DNA from: a virus | Virus record (IMG/VR): IMGVR_UViG_3300044535_000389 | Location: 1 to 64,000 of that record | Direction: 5' to 3' (one strand) | DNA: 64,000 bases | Shown here: positions 15,433 to 23,553 of the stretch, piece by piece | Numbering within the stretch: position 1 is the stretch's first letter | Layout: the number at the start of each line of letters is the position of its first letter | Translations under genes and position numbers: made by a program | Notes under the pieces: model-generated | Databases searched by the model: none | Told to the model about the DNA's origin: nothing | The model's input: only the letters and a program-made list of their open reading frames with translations

Positions 15433-15460
15433 ATAATAGCAGATTCGCTAGGAATGTCAA
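15433..15460 (-). promoter_or_regulatory. Sigma70-like early promoter, module member
   Basis: TTGACA (15455-15460), 16-base spacer with GCGAATC, TATTAT (15433-15438). Likely the ligase-operon promoter. Confidence 0.78.
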
Positions 15461-15469
15461 GCATTATTT

Positions 15470-15748
15470 TTAGTCGGTAGGATAAGGCAGGCGATGAGGC
15501 TGATTGACAAAATCGCGGGCAAAATCAAGGGCGCTTTCTGGCATATAGAATGACCGAGTATCTACCCACTCATCTTTCTCCCAATAGCGGACCAGATATG
15601 CGGTGCGCCAAGGAGCAGTGGTCGTTTTATTCTCCACTTCCTCTGACCACACGATTGCTGTGCGGTCTACTACGGACCACTCATCAATGAAATCACCCCA
15701 ATCACCGAGGCTCTGAATATATTCCAATGTTTCTTTAATGGTATACAT
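15470..15748 (-). CDS. Hypothetical protein
   Basis: 92 aa, Trp- and Asp-rich, single-domain. GAGAAGTT before the ATG; promoter 15771-15799. Unrecognised. Confidence 0.72.
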   Translation of the reverse strand: MYTIKETLEYIQSLGDWGDFIDEWSVVDRTAIVWSEEVENKTTTAPWRTAYLVRYWEKDEWVDTRSFYMPESALDFARDFVNQPHRLPYPTD

Positions 15749-15770
15749 AACTTCTCACTTTCTATAATCA

Positions 15771-15799
15771 CTTATAGACGATTCGCAGGCAAATGTCAA
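15771..15799 (-). promoter_or_regulatory. Sigma70-like early promoter, module member
   Basis: TTGACA (15794-15799), 17-base spacer with GCGAATC, TATAAG (15771-15776). Starts inside the 3' end of the methyltransferase gene. Confidence 0.75.
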
Positions 15800-16836
15800 G
15801 AAAATAAATGGTCCAATGTGACAGGTACAGCCTTCTCTGGCTTTTTTGAAAATACCATAATGCTCTCATCGGTATTGATATCTACCTTCGCACTGGGTCT
15901 GGTTATATTCTTTAGCGTAATGGACTCCACATAATAGAAGCCGAGACTTTCTGCAATGGCTCTAGTATCAGCGCATAACTTATAATTCAGGAAGTCCTTG
16001 ATGTTGATTAGCATCTTGCCATCATCAATCAGATATTTTTTGATGTTTTCCAGAGTGGGTCTTAGATATGTATCTAGCCATTCCTGATATGTAGTACCAG
16101 GCTTAAATGACTGGTCACCAATTTTATAATCTTCTAGACTGAAATACGGCGGACTGCTAAATGCTACACCGATGGTGTTCTCCCACTCTGGAACAAATGT
16201 TTGAGAACCATGACACCGAATGTCATACTTTGCAGAGGTGCCATTCACTGTATTGTAGTCAGTGGCCATTTGGTTGAGGCGTTCTACTAGCAGATTGTTG
16301 GGGTCAGTGCCGTAATATTCCACTCGGTTTCTTAGGGACGAAAGCATCCTAACGCCCCAACCACACGAGAAGTCATAGTATTTACCATTGATATTATACC
16401 TGAATAGGATATCGTCAACCGACTTAATTGGATAATTAGACGGCTTCATTGCAACACCACCGCCACTAAGCCGTAATGCGGCCTCAAAGTTCTCTATATC
16501 AGAGTTGGTCTTTGGATATACCTTGTCACTAGAAAGCACCCTACTCCAGAAGTATCGAATCAAATCCATAGATTCGAATACTTCTTCTATTGACCAACGT
16601 GGAGACTCCAGCTTCACCTTGGCCATAAGGTCTTTTACATAGTAACTAGTAATGGTGCTTATGATAGTGCTACCATCATATACTGCTTTTAGGTTTTTGT
16701 TAACCAGTTCAAAATCAGGCTTTTCGTAATATGCGGCCTTCAATTCTAAGCACTTATCTTCTGGCAAATCATACCAGTGGTCGGTATTAAGTGTCTTGCC
16801 TAAATGGGTAATTTGGTATTTTTTACTTTTTCCCAT
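15796..16836 (-). CDS. DNA methyltransferase (amino-group, SPPY type)
   Basis: 346 aa class-I SAM enzyme. YDFSCGWGVRMLSSL (about residue 153) is the FxGxG motif I, YGTDPN the following acidic strand, and AFSSPPYFSLEDY (about 226) the S/D-P-P-Y catalytic motif IV. SPPY is typical of N4-cytosine and some N6-adenine DNA methyltransferases. The N-terminal 140 residues could be the target-recognition part. It may protect phage DNA from restriction. No matching restriction enzyme is adjacent. Upstream gene ends 15 bases away. Confidence 0.85.
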   Translation of the reverse strand: MGKSKKYQITHLGKTLNTDHWYDLPEDKCLELKAAYYEKPDFELVNKNLKAVYDGSTIISTITSYYVKDLMAKVKLESPRWSIEEVFESMDLIRYFWSRVLSSDKVYPKTNSDIENFEAALRLSGGGVAMKPSNYPIKSVDDILFRYNINGKYYDFSCGWGVRMLSSLRNRVEYYGTDPNNLLVERLNQMATDYNTVNGTSAKYDIRCHGSQTFVPEWENTIGVAFSSPPYFSLEDYKIGDQSFKPGTTYQEWLDTYLRPTLENIKKYLIDDGKMLINIKDFLNYKLCADTRAIAESLGFYYVESITLKNITRPSAKVDINTDESIMVFSKKPEKAVPVTLDHLFS

Positions 16837-16851
16837 ACTAATGTCAATCCT

Positions 16852-17208
16852 TTAGGCAGCCTTCTGGTACGGTTTGTTCCACTGTCCAGCATTCACGTTA
16901 ACGTACCAACCGACACAAAAGTAGTCGATTTGGGCGTTGCTGGTGTCGTGATTGCCATCATTCATGGCAGTCTTGATTTCTTCGAGGAAAGCCAGTTCCT
17001 TACCTTGATAGCTATCAGCCAACCAATACAGATTGACCTGGCTGTAGCCACGGTCATTGTTGGCAAGGTCTAGAGGACCTGACTTGAGGTTGAGAACAAG
17101 GGTGCTGTAGTTGCGAACCGCAAGACTACCCTTCATATTATATTTCTTGAGGACTGCTTTTACCTTAGGGGCAAGACGAGCCTTCTCACTTTGGTTCATA
17201 TAAGCCAT
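16852..17208 (-). CDS. Conserved phage/plasmid hypothetical protein
   Basis: 118 aa. MAYMNQSEKARLAPKVKAVL..., then SLAVRNYSTLVLNLKSG and AMNDGNHDTSNAQIDYFCVGWYVN is a pattern I recall from many phage and plasmid proteins of unknown role. Basic N-terminus, beta-rich C-terminus. Regulated by the promoter at 17243-17270 and a GATTCGTT-ATG leader. Confidence 0.82.
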   Translation of the reverse strand: MAYMNQSEKARLAPKVKAVLKKYNMKGSLAVRNYSTLVLNLKSGPLDLANNDRGYSQVNLYWLADSYQGKELAFLEEIKTAMNDGNHDTSNAQIDYFCVGWYVNVNAGQWNKPYQKAA

Positions 17209-17242
17209 AACGAATCATTCCTTTCTCACTGACTACTTATTA

Positions 17243-17270
17243 AATATAGCAGATTCGTGAGGAAAGTCAA
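17243..17270 (-). promoter_or_regulatory. Sigma70-like early promoter, module member
   Basis: TTGACT (17265-17270), 16-base spacer with ACGAATC, TATATT (17243-17248). Confidence 0.75.
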
Positions 17271-17273
17271 GCA

Positions 17274-17951
17274 TTATTTTTTGTAGGCAGCATCTTCCTT
17301 CTTGCCGATAGGATTACGGACTTCGGCAGATGCTATCTTACGGATGTGCTTGTGAACCTGAGTGAGGCCATGCTCGTCGGTGTGGTCATTGTCCACAATG
17401 TGCATATGTTCTGCGCCGAAATGCTTCTGGAAGTGGCCGATGTTGCCCTGCACTTGCTTGTGCATTCTCTCGACTTCATGGTGCGGCAGACTACGTTCGC
17501 GCTGGTCGTTGCGCTTCTTGGCTGTCTCTAGTGAGGTGTTTACGAATACCATGTGAGTATCGTAGCCTGCTTTACGTAGGCGTTCGGAGTGCTTTCTAAT
17601 CTTCTCCGGGTCTTTACCTGTGCCATCAATCACTAGACCAAGGCGACCTTTAACGTAATGGTGTTCACGCTTATGGGTTAGTTCCTTAGCATGGTCACGA
17701 ATCTCTTGACCCTTCTTGGAGTAGACATTTTCAGGAGTGGCTTTCAGGCCATGCTTCTTCATACCCTTCTCGAATAGGTCATCCGAGTTGACTTGCTTGA
17801 AGCCAAGACCATGTGTGGTCTTCTTAGATACATAAGACTTACCTGAGCCGGGACCACCTGCTAGGAAGATAGCCTTACGTCTAGCTGGGTCATGGATACC
17901 CTCATCTAGGACTTCTTCTACGAGGTTGATAAAATCGGCAAATGATAGCAT
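17274..17951 (-). CDS. P-loop kinase, zeta-toxin-like
   Basis: 225 aa. IFLAGGPGSGKSYVSKK (residues about 28-44) is a Walker A loop; VNSDDLFEKGMKKHGL follows as in zeta toxins and bacterial/phage polynucleotide-kinase-like enzymes; LVIDGTGKDP is Walker-B-like, and TAKKRNDQRERSLP a lid with two Arg. Substrate could be a nucleotide or sugar nucleotide. No antitoxin is adjacent, so a metabolic or virion role is as likely as a toxin. A TATAAATA late box lies at 17972-17979, so expression is late. Confidence 0.8.
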   Translation of the reverse strand: MLSFADFINLVEEVLDEGIHDPARRKAIFLAGGPGSGKSYVSKKTTHGLGFKQVNSDDLFEKGMKKHGLKATPENVYSKKGQEIRDHAKELTHKREHHYVKGRLGLVIDGTGKDPEKIRKHSERLRKAGYDTHMVFVNTSLETAKKRNDQRERSLPHHEVERMHKQVQGNIGHFQKHFGAEHMHIVDNDHTDEHGLTQVHKHIRKIASAEVRNPIGKKEDAAYKK

Positions 17952-17971
17952 AATAGACTCCTTATTGCGTC

Positions 17972-17979
17972 TATTTATA
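17972..17979 (-). promoter_or_regulatory. T4-type late promoter
   Basis: Exact TATAAATA on the minus strand, 21 bases upstream of the kinase ATG, with GGAG in between. Confidence 0.75.
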
Positions 17980-17981
17980 TC

Positions 17982-18548
17982 TTACTTACCCTTTACCATA
18001 TCGTAAATGTCAGCCCAGGTCTTGGCCCGGAAGCTGTCCAGAACACCCATGTTGTGTTCGTGATCGATTAGAATACCACGCAGACCAACCTTTAGACCGG
18101 CTTCAACGTTTTCTGGCTTGTCTTCAATCCAGAACAGTCCGCTGTCCTTATATGGTGCAAGGGCATCATCCTTGTCGGCACCACAGTCAAGGCAAATTAC
18201 ACTCTCAATGGCATCACCAAAGAACTGCTTAAGGTTTGCTTCACGTGCCTTGACAGCCCATGGGTCCTTGCTCAGGCTGGTGATGACACGGAACTGATAT
18301 CCCTGCTCCTCATACATACGCCGAACATAGTAGACGGCATCACGGAAGGGCTTTAGGAAGCCGATGGCTGCGCTCTCGTTGAATTGCCGCACTAGTTCCT
18401 TGCTCTTCTTCTTGTCGATACCGTACCGTTCGTTGATATGGTAGACATCGGTGCGAATTTCTTTGTAGCCTTTGAGTGCCATCCACTCGGTAAACGTGGT
18501 ACTCCAGTCTAATAGAACACCGTCACAATCTGTAAGAATCAATTTCAT
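17982..18548 (-). CDS. HAD-superfamily phosphatase
   Basis: 188 aa from the ATG at 18548 (longer frame uses a TTG). LTDCDGVLLDW at residues 4-14 is HAD motif I (nucleophile Asp and general acid Asp); VITSLS about 95 is motif II; the Lys of ADKDDALAPYK may be motif III; WIEDKPENVEAGL about 150 is motif IV. The order fits 5'-nucleotidase/phosphoglycolate-type HADs. Possibly a nucleotidase feeding phage nucleotide metabolism. Coupled loosely to the metallopeptidase upstream. Confidence 0.85.
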   Translation of the reverse strand: MKLILTDCDGVLLDWSTTFTEWMALKGYKEIRTDVYHINERYGIDKKKSKELVRQFNESAAIGFLKPFRDAVYYVRRMYEEQGYQFRVITSLSKDPWAVKAREANLKQFFGDAIESVICLDCGADKDDALAPYKDSGLFWIEDKPENVEAGLKVGLRGILIDHEHNMGVLDSFRAKTWADIYDMVKGK

Positions 18549-18562
18549 TTTTTTATTTTCTC

Positions 18563-19036
18563 TCAATTAGGTATCTTCTGCGTTGCACACCACTTGTGGT
18601 TCAACCCCACTTCGCGACCGTATGCTTCAATCTCCCAAGGAGCATCGAAATATGCATCTTCCTTACCCTTAGGCTTCCATATCTGGCCCATCCACTTGCT
18701 GTAGATTTTGAGACCACCACGAGCAGCCACCGCATGACCAGTCTGAAGTTCGTTCTTGGCATGTTGCTTGACATGGACCATTTCGTGACCGAGAACCTTG
18801 ATCATCTCATCGATGTCTTGGTTCTTGAGACCAATGGTGAACCACCGTGGGTTCTTGGTGCCGTCCTCGTCAACGCACTCGCCCTCTAGGTCAAAGTTTT
18901 TCCAAACTTCGATATCAAGGGTGAGATTGCGGACCATGCGTGGGTCCATTAGTTGAGCGGCGAAGAATTCTGCTGCCTCGATCAACTTCTGCTTATCAGC
19001 GCGACGACCAATCAAACCTGTAACTGAAATATCCAT
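18563..19036 (-). CDS. Zinc metallopeptidase-like protein (HExxH)
   Basis: 157 aa. VLGHEMVHVKQH around residue 82 is a classic HExxH zinc site; the Glu of EAYGREVG about 55 residues downstream could be the third ligand, as in SprT/WLM-type gluzincins. Substrate unknown. It has a sigma70 promoter (19062-19090). Confidence 0.82.
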   Translation of the reverse strand: MDISVTGLIGRRADKQKLIEAAEFFAAQLMDPRMVRNLTLDIEVWKNFDLEGECVDEDGTKNPRWFTIGLKNQDIDEMIKVLGHEMVHVKQHAKNELQTGHAVAARGGLKIYSKWMGQIWKPKGKEDAYFDAPWEIEAYGREVGLNHKWCATQKIPN

Positions 19037-19061
19037 AATAACCTCTTTCGCTTATAGACTC

Positions 19062-19090
19062 ACTATAAGCGATTCGTGACCAAATGTCAA
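19062..19090 (-). promoter_or_regulatory. Sigma70-like early promoter, module member
   Basis: TTGACA (19085-19090), 17-base spacer with ACGAATC, TATAGT (19062-19067). The -35 box contains the TGA stop of the 59 aa gene upstream. Confidence 0.75.
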
Positions 19091-19266
19091 GCGTTTTCTT
19101 CAAGCCATTCTATCTGGTGATTAGCTACCGTAATGGAAACTATGTTGCCGCCATCGTCCTCAAGGGTCAGGTCCACCCCAGTGGAGTTTTCTCTTGTCTT
19201 GGCCTCGTGGACGAAATAAATCTTACCAGCATGTTCCCAGCTGTCGTTGTCTATTCTACAGTGCAT
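19087..19266 (-). CDS. Small hypothetical protein after ANL enzyme 1
   Basis: 59 aa (MHCRIDNDSWEHAGKIYFVH...). The ATG overlaps the end of the ANL gene by 11 bases. Beta-rich and acidic. Its stop codon is part of the next promoter. Unrecognised. Confidence 0.68.
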   Translation of the reverse strand: MHCRIDNDSWEHAGKIYFVHEAKTRENSTGVDLTLEDDGGNIVSITVANHQIEWLEENA

Positions 19267-20617
19267 AGTGATGCTCCAAATACGCTCTTAGTTGTTCCAT
19301 ACTGACTTTGGTATCTACCATAAAGTCTTCTTTATTTAGGTATACAAATGTAAACGCCTTTTCAAGATAAGTCTTACCATTTTCTATATCATATCTTTCT
19401 TGCTTGTTCCAAAGGACAATAAAATGCTTTCCATTATTAGGAACTACAAAACTATGATCGCCAAATTGTTCTTGCATCATCTGTTTAAGTTCGCCCGTGT
19501 ATAACGGGTGGTCGTCATTTCTACCACCATAATAAAAACGGTCGCCTTCAACTAATAAAGCGTCTGCTACTGGTCTTGGTGCTGGCCAGAGGTCAGAGTG
19601 AACCATATCACCGTCGATCTTGTATAGGTCATCTACCAATTTACCTATATATCCTGGTTGGTATACGGAATCTGGTGTTATTCTATTTACCAGCAAAGGT
19701 ACACCAGTATCGACAGAGCCGTAATGGGACATGAAATCTATTGGATATTCTTTGGTCATATCGTATATCTCTGGCCCAGCTGGAAACCCAGACATATTGA
19801 TTGTAATTCTATGACTAGGACGCCGATCGGCCTCAGGAAAACCGAGTTTCAGTGCGTCTAGCACAAAACTATTAGAGCATATCAGAGTGTCTACTTTTCT
19901 ATCGGTCAAACATTCTTCGACAAATTCTTTTGGGCGCCATATTTTCTTTTGGTGATGAGGAACCCAAGCAACGCTTCCAGAATAATGAACGTCACACACC
20001 ATTAGAGTTGGAAGAAGATATGATAACATAGCAGAAGCATGGTGCATATTTACCGTCTGTTGCACCACGTTCCGCTTAGTATAACCAAAAGCAGATATAT
20101 TTCTTTGCGAAATCTTATACACCTCATCGTGGGTAAAGAAGTATGGCTTAGATACGCCTGTGGTACCACTAGTTGAAGCGAATATCAGAGCATCACTAGG
20201 AGAAACGGGTATATCTACATCTGTGTCGTTTGTTATCTCATCGATTTCATCTTCGTAACAAACCTGCTTGCTATATCGCTCAAACATTTCAGTCTGTAGG
20301 TCATTTTCATCCAACATTCTCTGAGAGATAGTTATATCAACAGGACCAAATATTGCCATCTTTGTAACATGAAGTGTTTCTTTGGCAATTGGCTTGGCAA
20401 TGATGAAAATTTTCAATCCTAATTCTGCGGCTGCAAATAGACAGGCAATATGATTTAAGTTTACATCAAAAATACCAAGGGCCATTACATCACCGCTGCG
20501 AAGTTCCTTGTATATCAGAAGTCTCTTCCAACGGTTGATGAGGCGAAATAGATCATCTCTATTCGCCCCATCGTAGTTTATGTCAGGATTGATTATATGC
20601 CTGTTAATCACGGGCAT
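19256..20617 (-). CDS. Adenylate-forming (ANL) enzyme, paralog 1
   Basis: 453 aa. FASTSGTTGVSKPYFF (about residue 149) is the A3 P-loop of acyl/aryl-CoA synthetases and adenylation domains; VNMHHASAMLSYLLP the following helix; SHYGSVDTGVP (about 295) the A5 adenine/acyl site; FYYGGRNDD (about 365) the A8 hinge with Arg and Asp. The C-terminal domain is short and I see no clear A10 Lys, so it may adenylate without full thioesterification. No carrier-protein domain. Two paralogs lie at 31480 and 36415. Activated substrate unknown. Confidence 0.85.
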   Translation of the reverse strand: MPVINRHIINPDINYDGANRDDLFRLINRWKRLLIYKELRSGDVMALGIFDVNLNHIACLFAAAELGLKIFIIAKPIAKETLHVTKMAIFGPVDITISQRMLDENDLQTEMFERYSKQVCYEDEIDEITNDTDVDIPVSPSDALIFASTSGTTGVSKPYFFTHDEVYKISQRNISAFGYTKRNVVQQTVNMHHASAMLSYLLPTLMVCDVHYSGSVAWVPHHQKKIWRPKEFVEECLTDRKVDTLICSNSFVLDALKLGFPEADRRPSHRITINMSGFPAGPEIYDMTKEYPIDFMSHYGSVDTGVPLLVNRITPDSVYQPGYIGKLVDDLYKIDGDMVHSDLWPAPRPVADALLVEGDRFYYGGRNDDHPLYTGELKQMMQEQFGDHSFVVPNNGKHFIVLWNKQERYDIENGKTYLEKAFTFVYLNKEDFMVDTKVSMEQLRAYLEHHYAL

Positions 20618-20792
20618 AGAGCGCGGCCCTAATATCCTTGTATGCTTGGTCTAGAATGGCCTTGATACGAGCCTTCTCTGATGGCATGGCACCCTTAGCC
20701 TCAACGTAAATGTTACAATTGAGAGTGCTTTCACCAGCTTCTGTTTCCATATCGCTGGTCATGTCGTTGTAAAAGAGTTGTGTATTAATCAT
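20604..20792 (-). CDS. Small hypothetical protein
   Basis: 62 aa; polar N-terminus and helical C-terminus (MPSEKARIKAILDQAYKDIRAAL). Overlaps ANL enzyme 1 by 14 bases, so co-translated. Length would fit a small partner or carrier, but no DSL phosphopantetheine motif is present. Confidence 0.65.
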   Translation of the reverse strand: MINTQLFYNDMTSDMETEAGESTLNCNIYVEAKGAMPSEKARIKAILDQAYKDIRAALYARD

Positions 20793-21009
20793 TTTTATTC
20801 ATTGCCTCCATAATTATATTTACGCGGTGCATCGCTTCTAGAATGCGAGTTATTGTAATTAGTAGCACACAACCTATCCACCATCCAAAAAACATGGCCT
20901 CTCCGATATGTGTTCCGCTAACGAAAAATTTAGTGGCTGCAATAAATGCGGCCAAGACAAAGCCCTTGAAACAATTATCAATAAACCAATTAGCTAAGGT
21001 TATGTTCAC
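20785..21009 (-). CDS. Two-span membrane protein
   Basis: 74 aa with hydrophobic segments at about 12-30 and 38-56 (GEAMFFGWWIGCVLLITIT). Overlaps neighbours by 8 and 20 bases. Unrecognised. Confidence 0.7.
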   Translation of the reverse strand: MNITLANWFIDNCFKGFVLAAFIAATKFFVSGTHIGEAMFFGWWIGCVLLITITRILEAMHRVNIIMEAMNKND

Positions 21010-21178
21010 TCTTTAGTCTTTCAATTTCGGTTTTGATTTTTAGTTTGCGGCGCTTAATGGTATTTACCAGCCAGTCTTGAGGCTTCGGGCGCTGCATTAG
21101 AATTTCAAGACCTTCGTCTTGTTCTCGGTGTTTTTGTTCCAAGGCTCTGATATGGTTCAATACACTTTGTTTATCCAT
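20990..21178 (-). CDS. DUF465/YdcH-like small coiled-coil protein
   Basis: 62 aa from the ATG at 21178 with GGAG upstream. HIRALEQKHREQDEGLEIL...LVNTIKRRKLKIKTEIERL is the heptad-like pattern of DUF465 (first helix with H..L...H, second K-L-K-I-K-E-I). Function of the family is unknown. Confidence 0.72.
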   Translation of the reverse strand: MDKQSVLNHIRALEQKHREQDEGLEILMQRPKPQDWLVNTIKRRKLKIKTEIERLKSEHNLS

Positions 21179-21189
21179 AATATACTCCA

Positions 21190-21489
21190 TTACAAATGTT
21201 TACGGATCATCTCCAAGGTAGAAGCGGCGTCTTGCTGCTTTTCTACATCCCGTAAAAACTTACCTATTATATGCCGCCAGTCACCCTTATCCATGACAGT
21301 GGTTAGAATATTCTTAGACAAGACTTGAAGGAGTGAGCCGAGGGCTATAAGGTCTTCCTCGTCGTCACAATACATGACAATTTCTTTGATATAATCATCA
21401 ACGTCTTCTAGTAGAGAAACGCGCTTTTCTTGACGCTCTCTTGAGGTAAGCCTGCGCTGAGGATCATATGGATGTTCAATCATATTCAT
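21190..21489 (-). CDS. Helical hypothetical protein
   Basis: 99 aa, all-helical and acidic in the centre (YCDDEEDLIALGSLLQVLSK). Two candidate ATGs, 21489 and 21483; the second keeps a better distance from the upstream stop. Unrecognised. Confidence 0.68.
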   Translation of the reverse strand: MNMIEHPYDPQRRLTSRERQEKRVSLLEDVDDYIKEIVMYCDDEEDLIALGSLLQVLSKNILTTVMDKGDWRHIIGKFLRDVEKQQDAASTLEMIRKHL

Positions 21490-21491
21490 AT

Positions 21492-22220
21492 TTATTCAAA
21501 ATATTCCTTGAACCAATTGGCCACATGAACGTGGGCTTCTTCGCTTGGATGGTCGTCCCATGGGCAGAGTAGATTCTTACCCATAGACTCAAATGTCTTG
21601 CTCTTGTCAAACAGGAAAATATTTTCATCGGTTTCCAGATAATCAATGTATTCATCCATAGTCTTACGAGAGGCAATGCGTCGAGTTTGCAGGCCGCGCT
21701 TCAATGCGGTGTCAATACATGCATCACGGAACCACATCTGCACACAGGTAATATCCATAGAGTCGCATAGATTTTTAATTGTGGCAACATGGTACAATGT
21801 CTTCAACATGTCGGAATGATACGAAGACAACTGTTCGTAGTATGTGGCCAGAGCCTTCTTTGTGGCTTTGGGTATATTATCAAAGTCAACCGATGAGCCG
21901 CGTAGTTGTAGGGCATCCACATCAAAAGGATATGGTTCATCCCTGTAGTCGGTGAATTCAAAACGAGATGGGTCCGACCACACGATAATAACACGCTCTG
22001 GTTTGTGTTGTAGAATATCTATGAAGGCACGGCGGGCAATCCGAGAGTTAGAAGAGCCTGGCGTTGCCATGTTCATTTCTTCCATATCCCAGGCATCAGC
22101 CAGTAGTTTAGAGAAACGCTTGGCTTCACACTTGGCATAGACTTCTTTCATGTTACCAGGTGCATAACGCTCAATACCGATACCATATGCAAAACTACAA
22201 CCGTTTACGTATAACTTCAT
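21492..22220 (-). CDS. SGNH-like hydrolase, large form A
   Basis: 242 aa from the ATG at 22220 (GGAGAA upstream). NGCSFAYG at residues 5-12 is block I with the Ser; ATPGSSNSRIARRA about 54 carries the Gly/Asn; WDDHPSEEAH near 227 gives D-x-H. This resembles SGNH-like proteins common in T4-like phages and in capsule/exopolysaccharide loci. It probably removes or transfers an acyl group. Relationship to forms B and C is distant; they share the order but not the motif wording. Confidence 0.8.
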   Translation of the reverse strand: MKLYVNGCSFAYGIGIERYAPGNMKEVYAKCEAKRFSKLLADAWDMEEMNMATPGSSNSRIARRAFIDILQHKPERVIIVWSDPSRFEFTDYRDEPYPFDVDALQLRGSSVDFDNIPKATKKALATYYEQLSSYHSDMLKTLYHVATIKNLCDSMDITCVQMWFRDACIDTALKRGLQTRRIASRKTMDEYIDYLETDENIFLFDKSKTFESMGKNLLCPWDDHPSEEAHVHVANWFKEYFE

Positions 22221-22402
22221 GTTCTTCTCCAGAAGGGGACATATGTTTCGCCCACCCATTTTGATTTTGGACACTTAGTATATAGTAGTTTCACTTTAGC
22301 TGGCATATGACACCCACATATACCACAGGTTTTACCGTTTAAGTGGACACATTCTAAACAAATATTCCAACGTCTCTCTTGTTCTTCTTCACTTGCTATC
22401 AT
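22217..22402 (-). CDS. Small zinc-ribbon protein (DUF6171-like)
   Basis: 61 aa from the ATG at 22402. RWNICLECVHL...TCGICGCHM...KVKLLYTKCPKSKW shows six cysteines in the order of small phage zinc-ribbon proteins: C-x2-C, C-x2-C-x-C, then C-P-x-x-K-W. The ORF could start two codons earlier at a TTG. ATGA overlap with the SGNH-like gene. Confidence 0.8.
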   Translation of the reverse strand: MIASEEEQERRWNICLECVHLNGKTCGICGCHMPAKVKLLYTKCPKSKWVGETYVPFWRRT

Positions 22403-22664
22403 AATCAATTGCGTTTACAAATGAAAATTTCTGTCCTTCGGTCCAGTCTTTTAGATACTCATTGTCTTCGTCAAACTGGCGAAGATACTCCACATCATCA
22501 ATCTCACGAGCGGTGGTAATCACTTCATCAACATGGTGTTGAGAAAACTCCGCAAGTTCTCCCACATTCATGGTAACTTCATCCTTGGCATCGGCCGGGC
22601 TATTTGCTTCGATGACATACCGCATACGGAACATGGAGATTGTTTCTACAAGATACTTAGCCAT
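22389..22664 (-). CDS. Conserved T4-like phage hypothetical
   Basis: 91 aa. MAKYLVETISMFRMRYVIEA..., FSQHHVDEVITTAREI, and YLRQFDEDNEYLKDW form a pattern I recall in T4-like phages of marine and other bacteria. Function unknown. Confidence 0.8.
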   Translation of the reverse strand: MAKYLVETISMFRMRYVIEANSPADAKDEVTMNVGELAEFSQHHVDEVITTAREIDDVEYLRQFDEDNEYLKDWTEGQKFSFVNAIDYDSK

Positions 22665-23379
22665 TTAAAAATCCTTTCTTAAAGTCAACTTCTAGCATAC
22701 TTCTATAGTCTCCGTCAAGACATTTTAAAACATAATCACAAAAAATCTTGTGATTGTCTTCTGATATATGATTAGGTCTAGCATCAAAAATTCTATTTCT
22801 AGAGTATTCACCCTCTGTTGCAAATTCTTGATGGCTAATCTGTCTCATATAGCCGTCTAAGTGAAAATCATATGACAGAGTAAAATCGGAATAACGGGCC
22901 TCATCAAAGGCATTAATCAACAGTTTTTTGTTGCTTAATCCGTTAAGGGCTTCTCGTATCAAATTTACTTGCGCCCGATGTAACTCAGGATTATAGAAAT
23001 GAAACCAAGTTTCATAAAAACTTTTATGCTCATTATAATGTTGTTTCAATGATGGTGGAAACTTAACATTCTCAAATGAGAAGCCTTGCGTCGAAAACAG
23101 TTGTAATATGGCCGAAGATTCTGCATCAAAATCTGGATGTACCAAAGGAGAGCGTCCACTAGAAGTCACGACAAAAATAATAATATCGTCAGGAGAATAT
23201 GACTTATTCAGGTATTCATAATATTTTACGGTAGCATAGTTTAATGAACTGCCTCGGCGGGCATAGTTGTTAATACCTAACCCTAACGTCTTAGCAGTCT
23301 CTTTCCACCAAATATATTTACCATCTGTATCCGTATATTCGGCACAAAAACTATCACCGAACAATACTAAGTTAGCCAT
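22657..23379 (-). CDS. SGNH-like protein, large form B
   Basis: 240 aa from the ATG at 23379. LVLFGDSFCAEY (residues 4-15) is block I; ARRGSSLNYATVKYYEYL the block II/III region; VVTSSGRSPLVH a beta strand; FDARPNHISEDNH near the C-terminus offers Asp and two His. Form C (23554-24300) is a clear paralog sharing the FYNPELHR/FFNPAIHK and DARPNHxxEDNH motifs. Substrate unknown. Confidence 0.8.
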   Translation of the reverse strand: MANLVLFGDSFCAEYTDTDGKYIWWKETAKTLGLGINNYARRGSSLNYATVKYYEYLNKSYSPDDIIIFVVTSSGRSPLVHPDFDAESSAILQLFSTQGFSFENVKFPPSLKQHYNEHKSFYETWFHFYNPELHRAQVNLIREALNGLSNKKLLINAFDEARYSDFTLSYDFHLDGYMRQISHQEFATEGEYSRNRIFDARPNHISEDNHKIFCDYVLKCLDGDYRSMLEVDFKKGFLNG

Positions 23380-23551
23380 CGATGCGCCCAAGACGATGCA
23401 GCAAGTTTGAGATAACCGCTACATCTGGATGAGGTTCTCGTTCGCTATATCCCTCTACTCTCATAATGTCGAGTAGATACGAATGCAATGCCCGCTTGAT
23501 GACGGGAATATCGGTGGGGGCAAACGCGCCGCCCTTAGCTTCTTTTACCAT
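23372..23551 (-). CDS. Small hypothetical protein between SGNH paralogs
   Basis: 59 aa from the ATG at 23551 (MVKEAKGGAFAPTDIPVIKR...). Helical. Overlaps form B by 8 bases. Unrecognised. Confidence 0.68.
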   Translation of the reverse strand: MVKEAKGGAFAPTDIPVIKRALHSYLLDIMRVEGYSEREPHPDVAVISNLLHRLGRIDG

Positions 23552-23553
23552 TG

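Noticed and set aside
17274-17951. Zeta-type toxin-antitoxin pair
   Set aside because: No small antitoxin gene is coupled to the kinase and it is preceded by a late promoter, which is atypical for addiction modules.
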